Assembly (NCBI GenBank): GCA_934373235.1
Contig: CAKROW010000116.1
Location: 1-5,520, forward strand
DNA from: an uncultured Blautia sp.
GTDB lineage: Bacteria; Bacillota; Clostridia; Lachnospirales; Lachnospiraceae
Length of the DNA stretch: 5,520 nt
Direction: 5' to 3'
In this document: one piece after another, positions 1 through 5,520 of the stretch
Layout of the letters: the number at the start of each line of letters is the position of its first letter
Numbering within the stretch: the stretch's first letter is position 1
Made by a program: the position numbers and the translations under genes
The notes under the pieces: generated by a model
What the model was told of the DNA's origin: nothing
Seen by the model: only the letters and a program-made list of their open reading frames with translations
Database searches by the model: none

Positions 1-2253
1 TCTTTCAAACGGTTCAAATATCTTCTTAAGAAACTCCTGACTCATGCCGCAACCATTATCTTTTACATGGATCTCATAATTTCCATAATTCTGTTTTTCA
101 CAGGGAACCTGGATGATCTGAAGGGAAATATTTCCCCCGGCTTGCGTATATTTTACCGAATTCCCCAGGAGATTTACCAGGATTTCTTTTACACGCAGCT
201 TGTCACACCAGATATACAGATCCTGTACTTTCCACAGATCAATGGTAAAATCCTGTTTCTTTTTCAGAGCCTGATCCCGGATGATAATATCCGTTTCATT
301 TACAATATCCCAGAGACTGCACACAGTTTCATCCAGTTTTGTCTGGCCGCTTTCGATCCTGCTGATCTCCAGTACTTCATTTACAATTCCAAGAAGATGA
401 TTTCCTGATATCCGGATCTTCGAGAGGTAATCCTGGACTTTTACTGTGTCATCTCCGGCCTGTAGTGCCAGATCCGTAAATCCAAGAACCGCATTCATAG
501 GTGTACGGATATCATGAGACATATTCTGCAGAAACACCTTTTTTGCCACAGATGCCTGTTTTGCACCACGAAGAGCTTCTTCCAGACGTTTTTTCTGTTC
601 CAGTTCTCGTAATGCTGCTTTCTTTTGTATTCTTTCCCTGTGAATAAGATACAGAACAAGAAGAAAAACAAAAGCCAGCAGTAAACCCAGAAATAGCCAT
701 TCATGATCCCGGATCACATCCATCATGGTGTAGGAAACAAAGGTATCCAGATAACGGTAAGTATGATTCAGGCCATAACTATCCCCCAGAATACTTAAGC
801 CATGATTCAGAAGCTGGAGCAGTGCCTTATTCCCTCCTGCAACACCGAATCCCATTTTTTCATCATCTGAAATTGTAATAATATTCAGCTTTTTTTCTCC
901 GTCAAGGAGCTGGCCGACTCTGAGCGCGCTTAAAAAAGTACTGCCGGCTTCTCCATCACGTATGGCTTTCACACATTCTTCGATGGTATCATACATGACA
1001 ATTTCTGCATCCGGGTAATTATTCACTGTATACCAGTACTGCCGGAGATTATTTTTGTTTACGGCAATTTTGGAGGTAACATTGTCACTGTATGGTTCCC
1101 GGTAAACCAGTGTCACAGGGAAAGCTACAATAGATGAACTCTGAACAAACCCCTCCTGTTCCGAATACCACTTTCCATCACTGACCGGCATTACAAAATC
1201 CACATCCCCTTTTTTCAGACAGTCCAGCATATCCTGCTGATTTTCAAAGCTGCGGTAAATAATCTCAGGATTGTAATCTCCCGGGAGTGCATGGAACAGG
1301 TCCGGCACAATATCCGACACAAGACCGGTTGCACTTCCATTATCTGCAGTGTCACAATAAGGAAGATAGTGATCCAGATATCCTACAGTTATCGTAGGGT
1401 GGGTTTTCATCCACTGCTGTTCCTGCTCTGACAGATACACACTTACTGTTGTTTCTGTATAGTACTTGTTTCTCAGTTCATCAAGCTCCAGTGCATCCTG
1501 TTCATTGATAATGGAAACAGCCGTATTCAGTTCACTTAAAAGATCTGTCCTTTTTTTGGATACCCCAAGATAAAATGGATGTTTACCAATCTTTTCGGTT
1601 GGTGTGATCCCCGAATAAGAAGAAACCATATTATCTGCACTTACAAAACCATCGATCTGTTTCTGGCTAAAGGCCCGGACACACCTGGTGACATCTGAGT
1701 AGTATACAATTTCAATATCTGCCTGATATGTATCCTTCCATTTTTCAAGAGCCGAAGTCATACGCTGATCATTTTTTAAAGTTCCGATCTTTTTACCGCT
1801 GTAGGAATCGATATCATCCCACTGCATGGAGCTGTCGTTTTCATCTTTGTAAATATAAAATGTCTCGTTGAGCATTTCACATTCCGAATAATTGATAAAC
1901 TCTTCCCTGGCTTTGGAATATGCCACTCCGGCCATCAGATCAATCTCGCCTTTTTTCAGTTTTTCAAAAAGTTCCTTCCAATCGCCGTAGACATATTCGT
2001 ATTTCCATCCTGTATAAGAAGCAATTTTCTGAAGATATTCATAACTGTATCCACTTTTGGGTGAATTATCATCTGTACCTTCCTGAAAATTATGGGAAAA
2101 ATAATATCCTACTTTTACGGTCTCCTGATCCTTTGCAAAAACAGTGACTGAAAAGGCCCACAAAAAACCCACGCACAGAAACAACGAAACATCAATGAAA
2201 AAAAATCTGTTTATAATTTTTTTTATGAGTTGGTGAGCTTCTGCTCTGTTCAT
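1..2253 (-). CDS. BvgS-like sensor histidine kinase with two extracytoplasmic solute-binding (SBP_bac_3) domains; 3' end off window
   Basis: The frame is open without a stop from the ATG at 2251-2253 to the left edge: 751 codons, C-terminus missing. It encodes a membrane sensor that should autophosphorylate on His in response to a small extracellular ligand. Visible order: short basic N-terminus; hydrophobic segment/signal anchor about 17-39; SBP domain 1 about 46-265; linker with the typical LSEQEQQW...HPTITVG pattern; SBP domain 2 about 285-505; TM helix 519-537; coiled-coil 538-570; HisKA with H-box SHDIRTPMN (phospho-acceptor His580); HATPase N-box NLLGNSVKYT (Asn698), G1 box DNGCGM (732-737), and FEPFER at the very edge. 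The G2 box and any receiver or Hpt domains lie outside. SBP1 keeps a conserved ligand-type Arg (R116); SBP2 does not. An SD-like GGGGG (2262-2266) sits 8 bases before the ATG, below a good promoter. Family assignment is firm; the ligand is unknown. Confidence 0.93.
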   Translation of the reverse strand, partial: MNRAEAHQLIKKIINRFFFIDVSLFLCVGFLWAFSVTVFAKDQETVKVGYYFSHNFQEGTDDNSPKSGYSYEYLQKIASYTGWKYEYVYGDWKELFEKLKKGEIDLMAGVAYSKAREEFINYSECEMLNETFYIYKDENDSSMQWDDIDSYSGKKIGTLKNDQRMTSALEKWKDTYQADIEIVYYSDVTRCVRAFSQKQIDGFVSADNMVSSYSGITPTEKIGKHPFYLGVSKKRTDLLSELNTAVSIINEQDALELDELRNKYYTETTVSVYLSEQEQQWMKTHPTITVGYLDHYLPYCDTADNGSATGLVSDIVPDLFHALPGDYNPEIIYRSFENQQDMLDCLKKGDVDFVMPVSDGKWYSEQEGFVQSSSIVAFPVTLVYREPYSDNVTSKIAVNKNNLRQYWYTVNNYPDAEIVMYDTIEECVKAIRDGEAGSTFLSALRVGQLLDGEKKLNIITISDDEKMGFGVAGGNKALLQLLNHGLSILGDSYGLNHTYRYLDTFVSYTMMDVIRDHEWLFLGLLLAFVFLLVLYLIHRERIQKKAALRELEQKKRLEEALRGAKQASVAKKVFLQNMSHDIRTPMNAVLGFTDLALQAGDDTVKVQDYLSKIRISGNHLLGIVNEVLEISRIESGQTKLDETVCSLWDIVNETDIIIRDQALKKKQDFTIDLWKVQDLYIWCDKLRVKEILVNLLGNSVKYTQAGGNISLQIIQVPCEKQNYGNYEIHVKDNGCGMSQEFLKKIFEPFER

Positions 2254-2293
2254 ATAAAATACCCCCAAATAGTTAACGCTCTGTTTTTAGTAG

Positions 2294-2322
2294 ATTTTAT
2301 CATGGACAACTTTGTATTTCAA
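2294..2322 (-). promoter_or_regulatory. SigA-type promoter of the sensor kinase gene
   Basis: On the minus strand a -35 box TTGAAA (2317-2322) and a -10 box TAAAAT (2294-2299) are separated by exactly 17 bases; each matches consensus at five of six positions. Transcription would start near 2287, giving a leader of about 33 bases before the ATG at 2253. This suggests the kinase is transcribed separately from the symporter gene upstream of it. Seen by eye only. Confidence 0.7.
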
Positions 2323-2384
2323 CATAACAAACAGCCTCAAAAGCGAAAAATGACAGAATATTTACTCAAACCTTTCCCGTCCAG

Positions 2385-2516
2385 GCAGGATTAAACAGAC
2401 AAAAACAGGCGGATCCAATCCTGGTGATGGATCATGCACAGCTCACAGAGTGTGGCAGCCATGAAAAACTCCTCCGCCAGGATGGAAAATACCGCCTGTT
2501 TGTAAAGATCCGGTAA
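2385..2516 (+). pseudogene. Relic of the 3' end of an ABC exporter ATPase gene
   Basis: Plus-strand codons from about 2385 to the TAA at 2514-2516 read as the last ~43 residues of an MDR-type ABC transporter ATP-binding domain. The core at 2409-2492 includes ADPILVMDHAQLTECGSHEK followed by LLRQDGKY, matching the family pattern A-D-x-I-L-V-M-x-x-G-x-x-x-E-x-G-(S/T)-H-x-x-L-L-x-x-x-G-x-Y found after the H-loop. The preceding AGLNRQKQAD (2385-2414) looks like a damaged AHRL(S/N)T...AD H-loop that lost the His and a residue. The usual Gly of the M-(D/E)-x-G turn is Ala here. Nothing upstream resembles Walker A, the signature motif, Walker B, a start codon or a ribosome binding site, so it cannot encode a working ATPase. 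It lies antiparallel between two minus-strand genes and probably remains from a deleted or rearranged exporter gene. Confidence 0.75.
2403..2501 (-). terminator. Long imperfect inverted repeat, candidate terminator after the symporter gene
   Basis: Outer arms AAACAGGCGG (2403-2412) and CCGCCTGTTT (2492-2501) are a perfect 10-bp inverted repeat. Inside them CCAATCCTGG (2415-2424) pairs with CCAGGATGG (2477-2485) with a one-base bulge, and a further small bulged hairpin can form around 2434-2456. Read on the minus strand, the structure begins 19 bases after the symporter stop and its GC-rich 3' arm runs directly into TTTTT. That is the layout of an intrinsic terminator, though the span of about 100 bases is unusually long. 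It coincides with the ABC relic, so the pairing could be partly accidental. Confidence 0.4.
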
Positions 2517-2519
2517 TTT

Positions 2520-3818
2520 TTATTCTGTTTCGTTAAAGACTTTTTTGTCCAATGCACCGTTCTGATGTGCAACAATTGTGGTGCAGACAGCATCACCTGT
2601 AATATTGACTGCTGTTCTGGTCATATCCAGAATACGGTCAATACCCATGATCAAACCAATCGCTTCAACCGGAAGGCCTACTGAATTAAATACCATAGTC
2701 AGTGTTACAAGACCAACACTTGGCACACCGGCTGTACCTACAGAGGCAAGTGTAGCAGTTCCGATAACTGTTACATAATCCATAGGACTTAAGTGGATAC
2801 CAAAAGCCTGTGCTGCAAAAACAACTGCCACGCCCTGCATGATGGAAGTACCGTCCATGTTGATGGTAGCTCCAAGAGGAATGGTAAAAGAAGAAATCTT
2901 CTTGGATACACCCACTTTTTTGGACAGGGTATCAATAGACATAGGAATGGTTGCATTGGATGTTGCCGTAGAAAATGCAAATGCCATAACCGGGAAAAAT
3001 TTCTTTATAAAACGGATCGGATTCAGTCCTGTAAATACTTTCAGAAGGATCTGGTATACACCAAAACACTGGATCGCCAGAGCCAGAAGTACACCGATCA
3101 TATATTTTGCCAGCGGAATAAATGCGCTGAAACCGATATTTGCAAAAGTACGGCTGATCAGACAAAATACACCGATAGGAGCAAGGCACATGATCATCAT
3201 GGTCATTTCCATCATGATATCGTTAAACTGGCTGAAAAAATTGGCAACAGTTTCCGCACGCTCTCCCATTTTTGCAAGGATCACACCAACGATCAGGGCA
3301 AAAACGATTACCTGAAGCATGGTACCGCTCGCCAGGGAATTGATGGGGTTATCCGGAATGATATTCAGGATCGTATCTGTCAGGGAAGTAGATTCCATGG
3401 TTTCCACAGATGCAGCAGAGCTCTGGATCGCACTCATGTCAAGTCCCACACCGGGATTGATCAGATTACCTACTGTTAATGCTACTGAAACAGCCAGTGC
3501 TGTTGTTGCCAGGTAAAATACAATCGTCCTCACACCTACAGTACCAAGTTTCTTGGTATCTCCGATAGCCATACTTCCACAGACCAGGGAACAGAATACC
3601 AGAGGTACAACCAGCATCTTCATCAGACGGATGAATCCCTGTCCCACAACATACAGGATTCCTTCAATGATCACATCCTTCTTGAAGCTGCTGTCCGGGA
3701 CCAGATAGCAAAGTACAATACCCAAAATCGCACCTGCGATCAGGGCAATAAAAATCTTGGTAGTAAGACCAAGGGCTTTTTTATCTGATGTTTTTTTCTT
3801 TACATTTGTTTCTTTCAT
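2520..3818 (-). CDS. Dicarboxylate/amino acid:cation symporter (DAACS, SLC1 family; glutamate/aspartate type)
   Basis: This 432-residue membrane protein is of normal family length. It belongs to the GltP/GltPh/EAAT elevator transporters that import acidic amino acids or dicarboxylates with sodium or protons. Numbered from MKETNV, it shows HP1 with STATSNATIPM (283-293), the TM7 sodium motif NMDGT (320-324), HP2 around ASVGTAGVP (358-366), and TM8 DRILDMTRTAVNITGD (394-409). Within TM8 the substrate-binding Asp398, Arg401, Thr402 and Asn405 and the sodium ligand Asp409 are all present. Arg401 is the residue that favours acidic side chains in this family, so glutamate/aspartate is the best guess. 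The ATG at 3816-3818 is preferred: GGAGGA (3824-3829) lies five bases before it. An ATG seven codons upstream (3837-3839) has no good SD. The gene starts one base after the reductase stop, implying one mRNA and translational coupling. Confidence 0.93.
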   Translation of the reverse strand: MKETNVKKKTSDKKALGLTTKIFIALIAGAILGIVLCYLVPDSSFKKDVIIEGILYVVGQGFIRLMKMLVVPLVFCSLVCGSMAIGDTKKLGTVGVRTIVFYLATTALAVSVALTVGNLINPGVGLDMSAIQSSAASVETMESTSLTDTILNIIPDNPINSLASGTMLQVIVFALIVGVILAKMGERAETVANFFSQFNDIMMEMTMMIMCLAPIGVFCLISRTFANIGFSAFIPLAKYMIGVLLALAIQCFGVYQILLKVFTGLNPIRFIKKFFPVMAFAFSTATSNATIPMSIDTLSKKVGVSKKISSFTIPLGATINMDGTSIMQGVAVVFAAQAFGIHLSPMDYVTVIGTATLASVGTAGVPSVGLVTLTMVFNSVGLPVEAIGLIMGIDRILDMTRTAVNITGDAVCTTIVAHQNGALDKKVFNETE

Positions 3819-3819
3819 C

Positions 3820-4671
3820 TCATTCCTCCGTTCTCTCATCCATGTATTCTTTCAGAGATTCTTTCCAATCCGGCATATCATACACTTCGATGATACGGAG
3901 AATGAAATTATCCAGAACAGCATACGGCGGTCTCACTGAAGAAAGATCAGACTGTTCTGTGGGAACTGCTTTCAGTTCGATGTTTTTGCCTGCAAGTCTT
4001 AGGATCTCCTGTGCAAACTCATAACGGCTGCATACACCACTGCTGGTCACATGGTAAGTCCCATATTCATTTGTACTGATAAGATAGAGGATCATTTTTG
4101 CAAGATCTTTGGCACTGGTAGGAGAACCAAACTGATCAGAAGCAACTGAAAGTGCGATTCCCTTATCCGCAGCTTCCAGAACCCGGTTTACAAAATTACG
4201 TCCCCTCTGGCCATACACCCAGTTACTTCGCACAATAAAGTGTTTATGGGTAAATTCTTTTACATAATTCTCTCCTGCACGCTTGGATCTTCCATAGACA
4301 GTCAGCGGATTGGTGTCATCAAACTCCGTATACGGCTTCTTACTCTGTCCGTCAAACACATCATCTGTGGAAAGCTGTACGATCTTGGAACCGTACTTTC
4401 TGGCAACAATACTCAAATTCCTTGCGCCAAGTGCATTGACACGGTATGCATGTTCCGGGTTTTTCTCACATTCATCTGTGTTTGTGATACCTGTACAGTT
4501 AATGATCACGTCCGGACGGTTGATAGCGCCAAAATTAAGCACTTCATCCGTATCTGTGATGTCCAGCTCATCAATGTCTGTATTCAGAGCCTCGATCTGC
4601 ATAGGATCCAGCACATCATTGAGGGCACGGCCGATCTGACCGCCAGCACCTGCAATCCATACTTTTAACAT
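3820..4671 (-). CDS. rfbD: RmlD/RfbD-family sugar-nucleotide reductase (dTDP-4-dehydrorhamnose reductase-like)
   Basis: A 283-residue cytosolic extended short-chain dehydrogenase, the usual RmlD length. Family members reduce dTDP-4-dehydro-L-rhamnose to dTDP-L-rhamnose with NAD(P)H for cell-surface polysaccharides. Seen here: N-terminal Rossmann motif GAGGQIG (8-14), NCTGITNTDECEK (58-70) followed by the VNA motif, STDDVFDG (101-108), catalytic YGRSK (Tyr126, Lys130) with Thr102, RSNWVYG (148-154), DQFGSPT (179-185) and RPPYAVLDN (247-255). The usual Tyr of STDYVF is Asp104 here. No rmlA, rmlB or rmlC lies in the window; the next gene is an amino-acid symporter, so the true substrate is uncertain and a different sugar nucleotide is possible. 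A strong SD AAGGAGG (4679-4685) is seven bases before the ATG. A promoter and hairpin lie just upstream. Confidence 0.85.
   Translation of the reverse strand: MLKVWIAGAGGQIGRALNDVLDPMQIEALNTDIDELDITDTDEVLNFGAINRPDVIINCTGITNTDECEKNPEHAYRVNALGARNLSIVARKYGSKIVQLSTDDVFDGQSKKPYTEFDDTNPLTVYGRSKRAGENYVKEFTHKHFIVRSNWVYGQRGRNFVNRVLEAADKGIALSVASDQFGSPTSAKDLAKMILYLISTNEYGTYHVTSSGVCSRYEFAQEILRLAGKNIELKAVPTEQSDLSSVRPPYAVLDNFILRIIEVYDMPDWKESLKEYMDERTEE
3824..3829 (-). promoter_or_regulatory. Ribosome binding site that fixes the symporter start
   Basis: GGAGGA on the minus strand lies inside the last codons of the reductase gene, five bases before the ATG at 3818 and overlapping the longer alternative reading from 3839. 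It supports the shorter 432-residue product and re-initiation by ribosomes ending at the TGA at 3820-3822. Confidence 0.7.
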
Positions 4672-4695
4672 CTCTTTTCCTCCTTAACAACAGAA

Positions 4696-4728
4696 AAAGC
4701 GTTGATTCAGAATAAAAATCAACGCTTT
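4696..4728 (-). terminator. Perfect 12-bp hairpin with U-run in the leader of the reductase-symporter unit
   Basis: Arms 4696-4707 (AAAGCGTTGATT) and 4717-4728 (AATCAACGCTTT) are exact reverse complements around a 9-base loop. On the minus strand the stem is followed by UUUUUCUGUUGUU, the form of a Rho-independent terminator; on the plus strand it is followed by CCCC, so it is directional. It lies between the predicted promoter and the SD of the reductase. It could therefore be an attenuator, a 5' stabilising hairpin, or the terminator of transcripts coming from the permease gene upstream. Only four of the 12 pairs are G-C, so strength is moderate. Confidence 0.65.
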
Positions 4729-4752
4729 CCCCAATCTTTATACCTTATTAAG

Positions 4753-4781
4753 ATTTTACCAATTTAACATATCCCTGTCAA
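4753..4781 (-). promoter_or_regulatory. Strong SigA-type promoter for the reductase-symporter unit
   Basis: On the minus strand a perfect -35 box TTGACA (4776-4781), a 17-base spacer and TAAAAT (4753-4758) line up, with TGG immediately before the -10 (extended -10). Transcription should begin near 4745-4748, giving a leader of about 75 bases that contains the hairpin at 4696-4728. A short dyad CCTGT/ACAGG (4774-4778 and 4787-4791) overlaps the -35 box and could be a small operator or chance. Confidence 0.8.
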
Positions 4782-4797
4782 GAAAAACAGGACAATG

Positions 4798-4947
4798 TTA
4801 ATATTTTACGACCTCAATTCCCAACATATGTCCCAGCATTTCCAGTTGTTTCTTCACGTCTTTGTAAATAATAACAAAATGTGGCTCCCATCCGTCCTTT
4901 ACACTGTTTTCCACAACATCTCTTACATTGTTTTCTGTTCTGACCAC
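4798..4947 (-). CDS. Probable 49-residue small protein of unknown function downstream of the permease
   Basis: The product is not recognised. The minus strand carries an open stretch from just after the permease stops to a TAA at 4798-4800. The most likely start is GTG at 4945-4947, nine bases after AGAGGA (4957-4962). The product would run from MVRTENNVRDVV to MLGIEVVKY, with DGWEPHFVIIYKD in the middle: a charged N-terminal part, a short hydrophobic strand-like core and a likely amphipathic C-terminal helix. There is no signal peptide or long membrane segment, so it should be cytosolic. Residue composition (E, K, D, V, G, one W) looks like a real folded protein rather than spacer. It shares the permease frame, separated only by TAA TAA plus six codons. 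Alternatives are a fragment of a longer lost gene, or chance. It is followed by the promoter of the next unit. Confidence 0.5.
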   Translation of the reverse strand: MVRTENNVRDVVENSVKDGWEPHFVIIYKDVKKQLEMLGHMLGIEVVKY

Positions 4948-4968
4948 AATGGAAGTTCCTCTGTTTTA

Positions 4969-5520
4969 TTATCCCAGTTTCTCAATATCCATATTTTCAG
5001 GAAGTATGCAGCTTAATAATATGGAAAGTACAAATACTACAGCAACCACATTCTCTGCAAAAACATTCTGCACAAGTTCCGGGAAGATATTCCAGATTCC
5101 GCTTTCACTTGCTGTTGTAAAACCGATTCCCACCGCCAGGGACAGGGAAATGATCGTAATATTTCTCTGTGAAAATCCGGACGATGCCATCATCTGTATA
5201 CCGGATGTAAGAATGGTGCCAAACATCATGATCGTACAGCCTCCCACTACAGAATCAGGAAGCGATGCGAAGAAATTACCGATAGGAGGCAGCAGTCCTG
5301 CAAGGATCATACACACAGCTCCTGTCATAATGGTAAAACGGTTTACCACCTTGGTCATCGCCACCAGACCTACATTCTGGGAAAAAGAGGTGACCGGCGG
5401 GCATCCAAACAAAGAAGAAATTGTGGATGCATATCCATCACAGGCAAGAGATCCTGAAATCTCTTCTCCTTTTATCTCACGTTCCAGTCCACCGGCTACC
5501 AGTGCAGAGGTATCTCCGAT
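4969..5520 (-). CDS. NCS2 family nucleobase permease (uracil/xanthine type), C-terminal part; 5' end off window
   Basis: The frame is open from the right edge to a TAA at 4969-4971: 183 residues, roughly the last 40 percent of a family protein of about 430-460 residues. These are multi-pass inner-membrane symporters importing xanthine, uric acid or uracil. The visible part opens with IGDTSALVAGGLER, the segment after the TM8 Glu. It then shows CPPVTSFSQNVGLVAMTK (about 5325-5400), whose QNVGLVAMTK fits the nucleobase-ascorbate transporter signature (Q/E/P)-N-x-G-x-x-x-x-T-(R/K/G). Next come several hydrophobic helices with PDSVVGG and MMFGTILTSGIQMM, and a short cytosolic tail ending DIEKLG. 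Xanthine is favoured over uracil by general resemblance only. The gene ends in tandem TAA TAA. No start is visible; the internal ATG at 5412 is not the true start. Confidence 0.92.
   Translation of the reverse strand: MGDTSALVAGGLEREIKGEEISGSLACDGYASTISSLFGCPPVTSFSQNVGLVAMTKVVNRFTIMTGAVCMILAGLLPPIGNFFASLPDSVVGGCTIMMFGTILTSGIQMMASSGFSQRNITIISLSLAVGIGFTTASESGIWNIFPELVQNVFAENVVAVVFVLSILLSCILPENMDIEKLG

Noticed and set aside
67..408. 113-codon plus-strand open frame
   Set aside because: Antisense to the HisKA/HATPase part of the kinase, which shows H, N and G1 boxes in the minus frame.
495..704. Short minus-strand ORFs within the kinase gene
   Set aside because: They are alternative frames of the kinase TM2/H-box region, not separate genes.
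2793..3479. 228-codon plus-strand open frame
   Set aside because: Lies wholly antisense to the symporter gene, has no SD or family motifs, and its Cys/His/Lys-rich composition is typical of a reverse-strand shadow.
3819..3839. Upstream ATG of the symporter giving MRERRNE as N-terminus
   Set aside because: No SD before it, it overlaps the reductase end, and the ATG at 3818 has GGAGGA at five bases; kept only as an alternative start.
4240..4668. 142-codon plus-strand open frame
   Set aside because: Antisense shadow of the reductase gene, whose motifs on the minus strand are unmistakable.
4672..4752. Classical riboswitch in the leader of the reductase gene
   Set aside because: Only about 20 bases lie between the predicted transcription start and the hairpin, too little for a known aptamer, and no recognisable aptamer motif was seen.
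4795..5016. 73-codon plus-strand open frame
   Set aside because: Straddles the permease end and the small minus-strand ORF in antisense; no SD and low-complexity F/N/H/S composition, so the minus-strand reading is better.

Overview
The window reads as chromosomal DNA of an anaerobic Gram-positive bacterium of the Firmicutes (Bacillota), most likely the Lachnospiraceae (Blautia/Dorea/Roseburia-like). The reasons are moderately AT-rich DNA, strong AGGAGG-type ribosome binding sites, SigA-type promoters with 17-base spacers, and a BvgS-like kinase with tandem solute-binding domains and the H-box SHDIRTPMN, a form common in that family. The taxonomic call is inference. No mobile element, CRISPR array, tRNA or rRNA was seen.

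Every intact gene lies on the minus strand, so the window reads right to left. (1) 5520-4969: the C-terminal 183 residues of an NCS2 xanthine/uracil-type permease, ending in tandem stop codons. (2) 4947-4798: a probable 49-residue small protein of unknown function, in the permease frame just past those stops. (3) 4781-4753: a near-consensus promoter, followed in its short leader by a 12-bp perfect hairpin with a U-run (4728-4696). (4) 4671-3820: an RmlD/RfbD-family NAD(P)-dependent reductase. (5) 3818-2520: a glutamate/aspartate-type sodium symporter (DAACS/SLC1), one base after the reductase stop and probably translationally coupled to it. (6) 2516-2385: on the plus strand, the eroded 3' end of an ABC exporter ATPase gene, whose DNA also holds a long imperfect inverted repeat that may terminate the symporter transcript. 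(7) 2322-2294: a second near-consensus promoter. (8) 2253-1: a membrane sensor histidine kinase with two extracytoplasmic SBP domains, open at the left edge.

Functionally the window holds a nucleobase importer, a two-gene unit (sugar-nucleotide-type reductase plus amino-acid symporter) under its own promoter with a possible attenuator, and a separately promoted sensor kinase. The first kinase SBP domain keeps an amino-acid-type Arg and the second does not. A link between this sensor and the neighbouring symporter is plausible but unproven. No clear novel multi-gene system is visible. The best leads are the leader hairpin, the unannotated small ORF, the ABC relic and the asymmetric pair of sensor domains.
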